Of a stretch of DNA of 64,000 bases, positions 24,126 to 34,687 are shown in pieces. Under the pieces are notes generated by a model. That model had not been told where the DNA came from, made no database searches, and saw only the letters and a program-made list of their open reading frames with translations. The position numbers and the translations under genes are program-made. The stretch covers positions 82,940,523-83,004,522 of the forward strand of contig OY997589.1 of NCBI GenBank assembly GCA_963921825.1, in the 5' to 3' direction. The number at the start of each line of letters is the position of its first letter. Position 1 is the first letter of the stretch. The stretch is from Erodium maritimum. Its lineage: Eukaryota; Streptophyta; Magnoliopsida; Geraniales; Geraniaceae.

Positions 24126-24672
24126 TTCTTTATGTAGTAGGTAGATGAAAAAAAAAAGTAATGTTGTTGGATGGATGAACTATGAGGAACTATGATGAAA
24201 TATGTAATGTTGAACTATGAAGTTTTTGTAATATTGAACTTTTTAATGTTGAATTATGATCTATGATGAATTTGTAATGTTGAAGTACTTATGTTGTAGT
24301 GTTTGAACTATTTATGCAGTGCAATAATTATGTTTCTTAAATCCATTGTTGAAAACAATTAGACATGATAAGGTGATCTTCGGTTAACGAAATGAAACTG
24401 CATTACAACAAGATAGATCATGGAAAACTAACGGTGCCGTCAGAAATCACAGATTTTGTTACTTTTCAGGAATCGCAAAAAGTTTACCGGATAGAATTGT
24501 GAACGAAGGCCAGTTGTAGTTAGAATGGTGGAATCAAACGTGAACAAAGGTCAGTCAAATTTGAGGGCAAATGCGTCTTTTCCCAAGCAAAATTAACAGT
24601 GCCGTCTGAAATAACAGATTTTGTTACTTCAAGAAATCGCGAAAAGTTCACCGATGAGAATTGTTACCAAAG

Positions 24673-24919
24673 GTAAGTCGCAGTTAGGATGGTGGAACCA
24701 AAAGTGAAACATAGTTGGGATATGACGTTTCCCCTTTCTAATATGAGGAAACGGAGCCAGACCGGAATCGAAACCTGAACCTAGGATATTCATTTCGTAA
24801 AAGAAAACACAACAATCAACAACATGCAAGCGCTTCATGTAAGCTTATTTGACGTAAATAAGAACTAAACCCACAAGAAATGTGATCATCGATCATAACC
24901 AAACCATGAAACATGACCA
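24673..24919. other. 3' flank of the intact BAHD gene
   Basis: 24880-24960 matches 7290-7370 downstream of BAHD gene 1 (AACCATGAAACATGA, then CAATTATCGTCATCATCC). The duplicated unit therefore includes sequence past the stop codon. No terminator or polyadenylation signal could be assigned with confidence. Confidence 0.5.
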
Positions 24920-26218
24920 TCAATTATCGTCATCATCCTCCGATTTAAGGCTTACACTTGGATTCGGCGTACAAAACTCAAGAAGCTCAAGGTTGGTCTC
25001 AAAGAAGATCATGTCCTCTTCAGACAAGTTCACCAAAACCTCAATCCCATCCCCATCTCTAGTATCCGCCATCCTGACTACATTCTTGAAGTGCGGATTA
25101 AATACGAAGGGGCTTATCCATGCCGGCCTACCCCACCCGAAATCAAGCTCGTACCATCCGAATCTACACCAACTCGTGAAAACAAAAAAGTTAATATCTT
25201 CTCTCACGGACAAGGTTATTACTTTTACAGCATCCTCAAAAACCATCGTCCTAATCGCTTCCGAGTCTCCCGACTTTGTCACATAACTACATGTCGTATC
25301 TCTCAATCCTTGCGTGAGCTTACTAGCCAACTCTTGTAGCTCAGGATGATCGCCAGACTCGGCGAAAATCGGAACTATCATGTTCCCTAGAGAGTTCTCC
25401 GACAAGGGCGGCTGAAGCCTCGCCCGAAGGTTTACTGCTTGAGATATTGTGCACGGTTTGTTCAACGTATTGATTATGCACTTCCAAATAAGCGCCGACA
25501 CGGCTGCCAGGCGCGTGGGCTTTCCCCCACTCGCGCTTGACGATCTGTCTCTTAGAGCTGCGATCTTGGTGGCTTGAAACACGAACCTCCTCCTGTTACC
25601 CTCGTACCCCTCGCCAGGATCAAGCGGAGGCATGGCGACGGGCATCGTCGGCGGAAAGAGGGAGGCAATTACGTTCAAGTCTTGAGCCGGCGGCTCCTTG
25701 TCTCCACGCGCCGCTGCCGTGGTCCAGCCTTTGAGAAACACGCTCATGGCACACGCGTCCATTAGTACGTGACTGAAGGACGCGCCGATAGCCATGCCGC
25801 CGCACTCGAACACGTTGGCTTGGACACGCATGAGGGGGTGGGCCCCACATGTAACGGGGAGCAATTTCCTGACAACCTTGTCGTCAGGGCATCCGAGGAT
25901 GTCCGAGAGACGGCATCCTTTGACTTTTGCTTCCACGAAGTCAACGCCGGCGTCGTTGCAGTCCACGTAATTCTCGGCCCTGACAAGTGTTCCTGCCACG
26001 GGGTAGAACCTGACCAATGCTTCGGACAGCGACAGCTTCAGCCTCCTTGTACGGTCGGAGTAGCTGCTTCGGCTGCCGGCCGGATAAAAAAGCACGATCG
26101 ACGCGTAGATGTCGGGCATGAACTGGTCGAAGACGGAGAGGCTGAACCTTCTGAGGCCGTCGGGGGTCGGAGAGGACGGCTTGATAGTTTCTGTAGAGAT
26201 GATCTCTATCTCAACCAT
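24920..26218 (-). CDS. BAHD acyl-CoA-dependent acyltransferase 2, intact, vinorine-synthase-like
   Basis: A single uninterrupted frame of 432 codons, the usual BAHD length, starting MVEIEIISTETIKPSSPTP. BAHD enzymes are cytosolic and move an acyl group from acyl-CoA to an alcohol or amine of a specialised metabolite. The catalytic HxxxD is H150-D154 (SHVLMDACAM) and the structural DFGWG is residues 359-363 (ELDFGWGRPAWISP). The N-terminal ETIKPSSPTP and the DQF...LFYPAG stretch fit clade III, the vinorine synthase/alkaloid and terpenoid acetyltransferase group. The C-terminus is an acidic SEDDDDN. No intron is seen. It has a split relative at 7362-11437 and a truncated near-duplicate at 31466-32264. 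The actual substrate cannot be told from sequence. Confidence 0.95.
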   Translation of the reverse strand: MVEIEIISTETIKPSSPTPDGLRRFSLSVFDQFMPDIYASIVLFYPAGSRSSYSDRTRRLKLSLSEALVRFYPVAGTLVRAENYVDCNDAGVDFVEAKVKGCRLSDILGCPDDKVVRKLLPVTCGAHPLMRVQANVFECGGMAIGASFSHVLMDACAMSVFLKGWTTAAARGDKEPPAQDLNVIASLFPPTMPVAMPPLDPGEGYEGNRRRFVFQATKIAALRDRSSSASGGKPTRLAAVSALIWKCIINTLNKPCTISQAVNLRARLQPPLSENSLGNMIVPIFAESGDHPELQELASKLTQGLRDTTCSYVTKSGDSEAIRTMVFEDAVKVITLSVREDINFFVFTSWCRFGWYELDFGWGRPAWISPFVFNPHFKNVVRMADTRDGDGIEVLVNLSEEDMIFFETNLELLEFCTPNPSVSLKSEDDDDN

Positions 26219-26510
26219 GGTTAAAGGTTCTTATGAGCTTTGATCGTCTTTCAAGTTATAGGTAGAAGAGTATGCATGGCATGTGGGCTTCACCGGCTTC
26301 GACGCACACCCATGTTCTTTTTTATTCTATTCGTAATTTTAAAAGAAAAACGTAAACAGACGTTTGTAGAACGTGAACAGAGGTTCTTTTAGATCATCTT
26401 TAATGTACATATCTCATTAATGTGTTTATGCACGTCTAAAAGTCAACCCATATCGAGCACAAAATCATATCTACCGAATCATATCAACAAAGTATATTAT
26501 AAGTGGTCTC
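26219..26510 (-). promoter_or_regulatory. Upstream region of BAHD gene 2, shared with copy 3
   Basis: About 280 bp before the ATG is nearly identical to 32265-32575 upstream of BAHD copy 3, which has an additional insertion of about 45 bp at 32311. On the minus strand it contains GGGTTGACTTTT, a W-box-like TTGACT at 26441-26446 that is kept in copy 3 (32530-32535), and CCTATAACTTG about 40 bp before the ATG, kept in all three copies. These are candidates only; expression is not visible from sequence. Confidence 0.5.
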
Positions 26511-26639
26511 CCCTGAGCTATTACTTCTTTGCAATAACTTAACCCATCAATGCTTACCAAGATCAAAATCTGATCATAGGCCCATTCTACTATCTGATGA
26601 TCAAGTAGATTGGGGGCCTTGACCTTTCAAGTTCCTGAA

Positions 26640-29600
26640 CATCTGGTTAGAAGATCAAAGATTCTATAAAGCTGTGCAGCAGTTCTGGTCCTCCTTTCAA
26701 GTCTTTGGTCAACGACAAATAATCCTATCGCACAAGCTGAAATTGCTTAAAGAGAAATTAAAGGATTGGAATATCCATGTTTTTGGCTTCCTTGATACTC
26801 AAGTTACTGAGATTAAACTTCAGTTGGATAAATTTGATGATTTGGTTGAAGAGAGGGTCTGAGAGGAGCCTGCAAGGCTGATCTTATCCTAAAGACCAAA
26901 CAACTTTCAAAGTTATGGAGACAAAAGGCTAGGAGAAAATGGATCAATGAGGGAGATAAGCCTTCAAAATATTTCCATGTCATTGCCAATTACAAGGGAG
27001 CAAAAAAATTCTTATCCTAGATCATAATATGAGAGGATATAGTAACTGATCCCACTTTGATTAAGAATGTTGCAGCTCTTAAGGACAGATTTGTTGAACC
27101 TTCAACCCTCCCTATGAATATAGATCACCTAGCCTTCAACTCTCTATCAGAAGAAGATTCAGCTTGGCTTGAAAGACCTTTTTCAGAACAAGAAGTAGTC
27201 AAGGCCCTAATGGCTTGTGCTGGGGACAAAACTGTTGGTCCAGATGGTTTCACTCTTAAATTCTTCCGAGTTTGCTGGCCAATAATTAAAGCAGACTTTA
27301 TGCTTTTCATGGCTCACTTCTATAGATCAGGGCATTTGGGAAAAGTACTCAACTCATCTTTTGTAACCTTAATTCCCAAATGTGATGCCCCTCTCACTTT
27401 TGCAGATTATAGACCTATCAGCTTGATGGGAGGGCCTTATAAAATTCTAACAAAGCTTCTCTCACTCAAACTCAAAGAGGTAATTGGCAATTTGGTTGGA
27501 ATGGAGCAAACATGTTTTCTGGCTGGAAGATAAATTTTAGATGAGGTCTTGGCTGCCAATGAGGTAGTGCAAGAACTAAAGAAGGCCAAGACAAAGGCCA
27601 TTGTAAGACCCGCTTCCGGTCGAACCGAAGACTCAAGAGGTCACTCGGGACTTTTCCGGAACCCAAACGAATTAGCCATTATCACGGTTGGCTTCAGGGG
27701 AGAAATCCCTTTCGTTTGAGTATAATATTGGATAAAGTCAATTTTGGTCAAAACGAGACTTTTTATCGACTAAAAGCATTATTTTTAAAGTGCTGGAAAT
27801 TATTTTGGAAAATTAAATGACCTAGGTGGACACTTGTCTTCTTTTGGTTGAAAAAGAGAAAAAGGGATAGTCATAGTCCCTTTTACCCTCCCAAAAGCTA
27901 CTACAAGGGAATCTAGCTCAAGGGCTTTTAGGTCATTGCTACATCTAGGTATTATATGAGATGGGAAAGGCAAAATCACCTCATTTTCGTTGTTGTAGCC
28001 GAATTCTAGAGGAGGAGCAAAGGAGAAGAGCTCCCATGGAGCCTTGAAGGAAAATCAAGGAAGAAGAGGCCACTTGAAGTATTCCTCTAGCCTTTCCTCC
28101 TCAAAATCACTACCATCTTCTTCATCTCAACATTCTAGAGGTAATGGAACTCTCTAATCCTCATTTCTCTTCATCTATTTTCATGGGTTTTGGGTGAAAA
28201 TTGCTAGATGTTGTTGGGTTTGAGTAGAAATGGTGGGAGATGTTGTTGATGAGAAGCTTTGTTGGATTTTTGTTGAGAAATCATTGGTTTGTTGGAGCTT
28301 TTGAGTTGGGTTTGATTTGATGAATCATTGGAAACTTGTTTGTGTGTTGATTCCTACCATGGGTAGAGGAGTATTGAAGGATTTAGACTGTTTTGGGAGT
28401 TGGAAGGGGTAAAATTCTGGGTTTGAAGGTGGTTTTTCGGAGAATTGGAGCTGGAGGTTGAAGAAGGGCGAAACTGCCCTGGTGCGCCACGGATCCGTGA
28501 AGGATCCCGTGACGGGCGACGTCACGGCTCCGTGAGGGAGTCCGTGACAGCACTCGTCACGGCTCCGTGATGGTAACCGTGATGGTTAGCCTCACGGATT
28601 CGTGACCAGGTCCGTGGCAGACCAGGGTGGGGGTTTCTTGAGGGTTTTGCACCTTGATTTTGAGCTGAACTTTGGAAGGGTTTTGGGAGCCTTTCTTGCT
28701 GTTTAAGTGGAGTCTAATTATCGTTTCTTTGTGTCCAAGACTTTGGGGATCGAGCTAGAGGAGCAAGGATCACGCCGGGACCCGAGTGAAGGACAGAGTG
28801 GTGATCATCGGACTTCATCAAAGTGTTGAGAGGAAGACCTTGAGGTAGGGAAATCCTTAACCTCTCGTTTATGATGCTTAGTATGCATGTTAGGTTAATA
28901 AAATTGGAAAGGTCCTAGAAATGCCTATAGGATGCGAATAACTAGCATAATCGTCTTTCAATTTCTAATAATCGGAATTGTCTAGTGGTGACCGATTAGG
29001 ATGCCAATCACTAGTGTAACTCGCTTTCAATACTTGGGAATTGATTGTCTGGTAGAGGAGCCTTGGCAAAGCCCTCGGATTAGTTGCGTGTTAGGATCAC
29101 ATGCTTGGTTGTTGATTGCTTAGTGGATAGGCTAAAGAGTCTAATGGAACTAGTGGAATTGCATGTGTGAATGCTCTTTTGAAGGTTTTATGATTAGTTG
29201 ATTATACTCGTGCTTGCTCGTTGATTGTATTCGAATGATTACTTGATTTACTTGAATGGTTGTTTGGAGCATCGAGTATGACTGGTTGTACCGAGCGGTG
29301 CAATCAGGTGATCGATGCCCCGGTGGTTCGAAACTGGTAAGTGAACGGTAAGTTGGGATTGTGTAGTTGGTGTGCTATGTTTGCGTGGTTCGTGTACTGC
29401 TTGTTGTAGTGAATTGGTGATGTGTGAGCCATGTGTGGAATTGAATTGGTGGGTGTTGAGCTTGTATTATTTCGTGTTTCGGTTGAGTGCGTTATTCAAT
29501 TATTAACCGCTTATTATTAAATTGTCCAAGTGTATGCTCCCTATGGGAGTAATACCTTGGTTCCCGAGGACATAAAATCCCTTGGAGACGTTTATGAGAA

Positions 29601-31465
29601 TCCCGATGATAAGCGCCCCGAAGGGTTGTTTCCGGTCGCCTCAATGTTATGCGTCTCCTCTGGATTGTAGGGAAAATCCGAGAGGACACATCATGTGGAT
29701 CGGAGGGTGGAGACTTCATGTGCCACGGCATTGGCTGATTTATCTATTACCCGTGTTTGTTAAGATGTATTTTGTTGACGTTGTTGTTGATCTTATTGAG
29801 TTGAAGGTCCACCTTGTTATGTGTTTTTCCTACTGAGCGCAAGCTCACCCCTACGAGTTTATTGTTGTGTTTACAGGCTTGATAGAGGAGTAGAGGCTCG
29901 GGAGCTTCTCGGTGTGGGTGTCCATAGAGACTTCGTGTTTATCTTTATTTCTGTTGGACCTGATTTTGTGAAGATTTATTATTACACCCCCGGAGGGTTA
30001 TTCATGTTTAAACTAGATTTTGTGGATTGGAGTTTATTATTCAAGATTTTCAGGAACTAAATGTTGATTTATTAATTTATTGTCTTCTATTACTCGTCAT
30101 GCCTCGGGTCCGAGCAATAACCGGATTTGGGGCGTGACAGCCATTATCTTCAAAGCTGATTTTGAAAAGGGTTTTGATAATGTCAATTGGAATTTTTTGA
30201 TGAAACTCCTAACAAAAATGGGTTTTGGCTTCTTATGGAGGCTATGGATGATCTCTTGTTTTAAGGCTCACATGTCTGTTCTAATTAATGGATCCCCCTC
30301 TCCTGATTTCAAAATTTTCAAAGGTCTTAGACAGGGTTGTGCTCTATCCCCTCTCATGTTTGCTTTGGTTGCTGAATGTCTAAATCAAATCATGAAGGCA
30401 TGACTCTTTCATAACCAGTTTCAAGGAATTCAAGTTGGTAATCCTGGTCCTTGTATTTCCCACTTGCAATATGCAGATGATTCCATTTTCTTCATCAAAG
30501 CCTCTACAGAAGGTGTTACAAATCTGAAGAATGCCCTTACTATGTTCAAACTCTCAGCAGGATTGAAAGTCAATTACAATAAATTTGTCATCATCCCAAT
30601 GAATCTATCAAATTTAGAAGCTCAACAATACTCAGAATTGCTAGCTTGTGAGATTGATTCATTCCCCTTCATGTACTTAGGTTTCTCTTTAGGAGCTAAC
30701 CCCAGAAGGTTACTTTCTTGGGCTCTAGTGATCCAAAAATACAAGAAATGCCTTGGTCTATGACAAGCAAAACTCCTCAGCTTTGGTGGGAGACTCACAC
30801 TAATCAAGACCACTCTCAGCTCAATACCTCTATATTATCTCTCATTGTTAAAGGCTCCCAAATCAGTTCTCAAATCCTTGGAAAACTGGAAAAGAAGGTT
30901 TCTCTAGCATGGATCTTCACAAGCAAGGGTCTTCTGCAAAGTGGGGTGGTCACAAGTTTCTAAACCTAAAGCTCAAGGAGGTCTTGGAATTAAAAATTTG
31001 AAAGTTATGAATGAAGCTCTCCTTGGAAAATGGTGGCGGATATTTGCTTTTGAAGAAAACTCTATCTGGAAGCAGATTGTTTGTGCTAGATATGGAGATG
31101 GATCAAAAGATTGGGATCTAGCAAACTTCAAAGAACTTGGCAGTGCAAACTTTTTTACTCATATAATTGCTTTAGCTCATAATCCAATCTTTGCAGATCA
31201 TTTCAGTAAAAAGGGCCTCTCCTGTACTTTGGGAAGTGGAAATAGAATCCTATTTTGGGAAGATATCTGGTAGGGGGACCTGTCATTTAAGATGTTATTT
31301 CCAAGAATTTTCTTATTGGTCAATTCAAAGAAATCAGTGATCTCTGAATTATGGGAAGATGTGGTGTGCGATTTGGACCTCCAAAGAGATCCTAGAGGTT
31401 GGGAATGTCAAGAATGGGGGCTATTATCTACAATTATAAGAATGGGGACCTCCGAAGAGATCCTA
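26640..31465 (+). pseudogene. L1-type LINE ORF2 fragment (reverse transcriptase), split by LTR E
   Basis: The plus strand encodes the region between endonuclease and reverse transcriptase, then the reverse transcriptase, then the C-terminal zinc-finger region. Recognisable pieces are VGPDGFTLKFFR (27237), DYRPISLMGGPYKILTK (27408), KADFEKGFDNVNW (about 30150), GLRQGCALSPLMF (about 30327), the catalytic YADD (30470-30481) and LGSGNRILFWEDIW (31230). Stops occur, for example at 27531 and 30401, and there are frameshifts. The endonuclease domain is missing on the left. LTR E (27602-30139) sits between two codons of the polymerase. On the right the LINE runs straight into the truncated BAHD copy 3 at about 31465. 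Confidence 0.9.
27602..30139 (+). mobile_element. Solo LTR E inserted in the LINE reverse transcriptase (2538 bp)
   Basis: Starts TGTAAGACCCGCTTCCGG and ends TTTGGGGCGTGACA, with a perfect duplication GCCAT (27597-27601 and 30140-30144). The hairpin at 29834-29847 has a GCAA loop, the only GCAA in the window. The acceptor TTTACAG|G ends at 29876. The donor candidate TCTAGAG|GTAATG is at 28140/28141. Variable block 1 (CACGGATCCGTGA, CACGGCTCCGTGA words) is about 28485-28620. The sequence from 28850 to 29340 is very close to the matching parts of B and H. Confidence 0.95.
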
Positions 31466-32264
31466 GAGAATTCTCCGACAAGAAGGTTTATTGCTTGAGA
31501 TATTGTGCACGGTTTGTTCAACGTATTGATTATGCACTTCCAAATAAGCGCCGACACAGCTGCCACGCGCGTGGGCTTTCCCCCACCCGCGCTTGACGAT
31601 CTGTCTCTTAGAGCTGCGATCTTGGTGGCTTGAAACACGAACCTCCTCCTGTTACCCTCGTACCGCTCGCCAGGATCAAGCGGAGGCATGACGACAGGCA
31701 TCATTGGCGGAAAGAGGGAGGCAATTACGTTCAAGTCTTGAGCCGGCGGCTCCTTGTCTCCACGCGCCGCTGCCGTGGTCCAGCCTTTGAGAAACACGCT
31801 CATGGCACACGCGTCCATTAGTACGTGACTGAAGGACGCGCCGATAGCCATGCCGCCGCACTCGAACACGTTGGCTTGGACACGCATGAGGGGGTGGGCC
31901 CCACTTGTAACGGGGAGCAATTTCCTGACAACCTCGTCATCGGGTCGTCCGAGAGACGGCATCCTTTGACTTCCGGTTCAACGAAGTCAACGCCGGCGTC
32001 GTTGCAGTCCACGTAATTCTCGGCCCTGACAAGTGTTCCTGCCACTGGGTAGAACCTGACCAATGCTTCGGACAGCGACAGCTTCAGCCTCCTTGCACGG
32101 TCGGAGGAGCTGCTTTGTCTGCCGGCCGGATAAAAAAGCACGACCGACGCATAGATGTCGGGCATGAACTGGTCGAAGACGGAGAGACTGAACTTTCTGA
32201 GGCCATCGGGGGTCGGAGAGGACGGCTTGATAGTTTCTGTAGAGATGATCTCTATCTCCACCAT
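31466..32264 (-). pseudogene. BAHD acyltransferase 3, truncated and frameshifted duplicate of gene 2
   Basis: Nearly identical to the first 60% of the intact gene at 24920-26218, including the start MVEIEIISTETIKPSSPTP and the catalytic HVLMD. A 10-bp deletion at 31950/31951 shifts the frame after GCRLSD, and a 20-bp deletion at 31482/31483 shifts it again. The C-terminal 160 or so residues, including DFGWG, are gone; the break is a direct join to LINE sequence near 31465, with the short shared word CCTAGAGA at the joint. It cannot make a working enzyme. Very high identity to gene 2 points to a recent segmental duplication. Confidence 0.93.
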
Positions 32265-32607
32265 GGTTAAAGGTTCTTATGAGCTTTGATCGTCTTTCAA
32301 GTTATAGGTAGATTTAATGGGTATGTGTATATATATGTATGTACGTAAGCTATATATGTATGCATGGCATGTGGGCTTCACCGGCTTCGACGCACACCCA
32401 TGTTCTTTTTTATTCTATTCGTGATTTTAAAAGAAAAACGTAAACAGATGTTTGTAGATCGTGAACAGAGGTTCTTTTAGATCATCTTTTAATGTACATA
32501 TCTCATTAATGTATTTATGCACCTCTAAAAGTCAACCCATATCGACCACAAAATCATATCTACCGAATCTTATGTTACATGTAACCTAAGTATTGTTCGG
32601 TAATGAT
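32265..32607 (-). promoter_or_regulatory. Duplicated upstream region of BAHD copy 3
   Basis: Homologous to 26219-26500 with an insertion of about 45 bp rich in TATG (around 32311-32355). Homology ends near 32575, where one edge of the duplication lies. Confidence 0.55.
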
Positions 32608-32670
32608 TTTTTTATTATCAACAGAGCAATATATTATGAGCTATTTTTAGAGATTCAAAGGAAAACCTAA
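32608..32670 (-). mobile_element. Short 5'-truncated retroposon tail (minus strand)
   Basis: TTTTTTTATTATCAACAGAGCAATATATTA resembles, on the minus strand, the oligo-A 3' end also seen at 944 and 60809. Only about 60 bp is left, immediately before the ORF1-only retroposon. Confidence 0.4.
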
Positions 32671-32683
32671 AACAATTTACAAG

Positions 32684-34674
32684 GAGTTGTTCTTGGAAAT
32701 CATGAAACGCTCTCACCGGCCTAATCGTTTGGCTGGCCGGAAGCTTTCCCCCGGCGAACTTGCAGATGATCCTTTGCCTGTTCTCCTTTTCTGCTCGGAG
32801 ATGCTCGCTATGTACAAGGAGTATCGGTCTATCGCAACAGGCACGGGTGCTGTGAGCAAGGTGGGGAAGAAGCGATCTTCAACTGGCAAGGAAGATGTAC
32901 AACACTTAGTGAAGGTGAAGCGTTCTTCGAAACAGAGCAAGGCTCAGGTGCCCATTGCCCTTGTCTCATCTGTTACAGACGCTGGTGGTGAAAGGGTTTT
33001 TCAAAAGCAATCTGATTTGGGTGTGGAGAAGGAGCACAGTCGAGCTCCCTTTGTTGCCGGTCGGATTTCACAAAAACAGAGCTTCACTGAAGCTGAGGCG
33101 ATTGGGGATGGTTGCTCGCTTTTTTTTGTATAACTTACCTTGGGTAATCACTGAGGAACAGGTTCGCAATACGTTGATTCGGTTCGGAGAAGTGAAATCA
33201 ATATCAGTGATTAAGAAGCCAAATCGCAAAGGAAGGTTCCTCGGTTTTGCAGAGTTTGAGTCGGCGACATCGGCTCGTCAAGCCATTAAGACATACAACG
33301 GCTTCAAGCTCAATGGGTATTCTCTCTTCGTAGCGTTAGCACGCCCTGGTAAGCCTGGGAAGAAGGTCGCCGGCGCCGGACAAGTTGTGCATGAAGAACA
33401 GAGCGTCGAAGTTGTGCATTCAGGCGAGGTTTCTGCCCGGCACGAAGGGGCTGTAGTTGCTGGGTCGCAGTCCCTAGGGGTGCAGATGGTGAGATGTGAG
33501 GGTAACGACACAGTTCCGAGGCCTTGTCGGCCGACTCCGGTGCCGGCACAGGCGGCCGGTGATTTTTCTCGCCCTCAATCTGTGTGTCCAGCTTTAGTTT
33601 CCAATCCCCCGATTCTGGGGAGCGTGTTCAGGGAAAAGAAATAACGGTTGATTCGGTTTTGAATGGAACGATCTCGGGCGTGATCACCGGCTAGATCCCT
33701 TCTTCATCGCTGCGCGTGGAGGCACAGACGCAGAATATTGCTGCTGAGGGTAACGGGCCAGGGTCTTCTCCATCTGGGCCGTTTGAACCAGGCCCAGATC
33801 AGTTCAGGCCTCATCCAGCAGCTGGTTTAATGGGGTCAAATGGAGGCCCAGGTCCAGGCTCTTTCGGGCCTCTTGGTGATTCAGGCCCAGTTGCTCAAAA
33901 ATCAGCCAGCGATCCAAGACTGTTAGACGTTTTCAAACGCATTAGTACTGAGTTGGCTTCAGATCCGAGTGGGCTTGTGGGTCTAAGTTCGTCTAAGGAT
34001 GGGCCCGTGGCAGCTTCGCAAGTCCAAAATCCGTCTAGGGATGTCGGTACCCAAGTGGAGGTTTTTTCTCGGTGCGATCCTCAAGGTAGTGATACTTCTA
34101 TGGACCACCCGTGGAAAGACATCCTTTTGAGTCCAAAAAGTGTCCCCGTTGAGGTCCCAAGGAAACACGGCCGTCCAAAAAAAGGACAACCAAAAAAGAC
34201 TGCTCCTCCAGTTGTCTTTTATCAGACAAGAGCCAAAACATCGTCTGATAAGGGGAGTCAAGCGGGAAGCCTAATCATCGACATTGCTAAACAAAGTAAA
34301 GATGGTGAGTGGAGCTTTAGTAAGAAAACTGTGAAAAGGGTTGTCGCCAATTTCCCAATCTATGAACCCCCGCAGCGGGTTGAGGTTGAAGAGGACGTCG
34401 AGTTTAACGAGGACGAGGTTAATCCGGAATGGAGTCTAGGACACTCAACTCCTGTTTCGGTCGCTAACCGATTTCTCTGCTTGAATTCAAACAAGAAGTA
34501 GGTAAGGAGGACGGTGTTCTGTTTAGTTTACTTTCCTGTTCCAGATTGGTTTGTAGTATTGGTATTTGTTTTTGCATTGGTTGGGGAAAAAGGTCCTTTT
34601 AAGGATTGTTTTTCTTTCATCGTTTTACTTTTGGTAGAACGTTTGACTAATAAATTTTTCGCCTATCAAAAAAA
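32684..34674 (+). mobile_element. ORF1-only retroposon (RRM type), about 2 kb, with target duplication
   Basis: Flanked by AACAATTTACAAG at 32671-32683 and 34675-34687, a 13-bp perfect target duplication, with an oligo-A tail just before the right copy (34668-34674). The body holds only an ORF1-like coding region (32702-34501) and a T-rich 3' UTR. There is no room for, and no trace of, an endonuclease or reverse transcriptase, so mobilisation must have been in trans. Confidence 0.85.
32702..34501 (+). pseudogene. RRM and AT-hook ORF1-type protein of the retroposon, frameshifted
   Basis: ORF1-like RNA-binding protein in three consecutive frames. Segment 1 (32702-33133) is basic with no known domain. 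Segment 2 (open 32955-33644) contains an RRM at about 33114-33350: RNP2-like FFLYNL and RNP1-like RFLGFAEF. Segment 3 (33716-34501) is Gly/Pro-rich and contains an AT-hook-like KHGRPKKGQPKK (about 34166-34201). The first frame change is at the T run near 33118-33126; the second is between 33644 and 33716. Each piece is long and free of stops, so the breaks are few. RRM-type ORF1 proteins are known from plant L1 LINEs, where they bind element RNA. Confidence 0.8.
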
Positions 34675-34687
34675 AACAATTTACAAG

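Larger units (their letters stand above)
23163..24672. mobile_element. Inverted-repeat element carrying a zf-GRF remnant
   Basis: 23163-23242 (ATTCTCATCGGTGAACTTTT, then CGCGATTCCTGG) matches the reverse complement of 24590-24672 over about 80 bp. A second, more diverged copy of the right arm lies at 24430-24520, so the right arm is duplicated. A two-exon zf-GRF fragment lies between the arms. Sequence outside the arms does not extend the inverted match, and no target duplication was found, so superfamily and exact ends are open. No transposase is seen. Confidence 0.6.
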
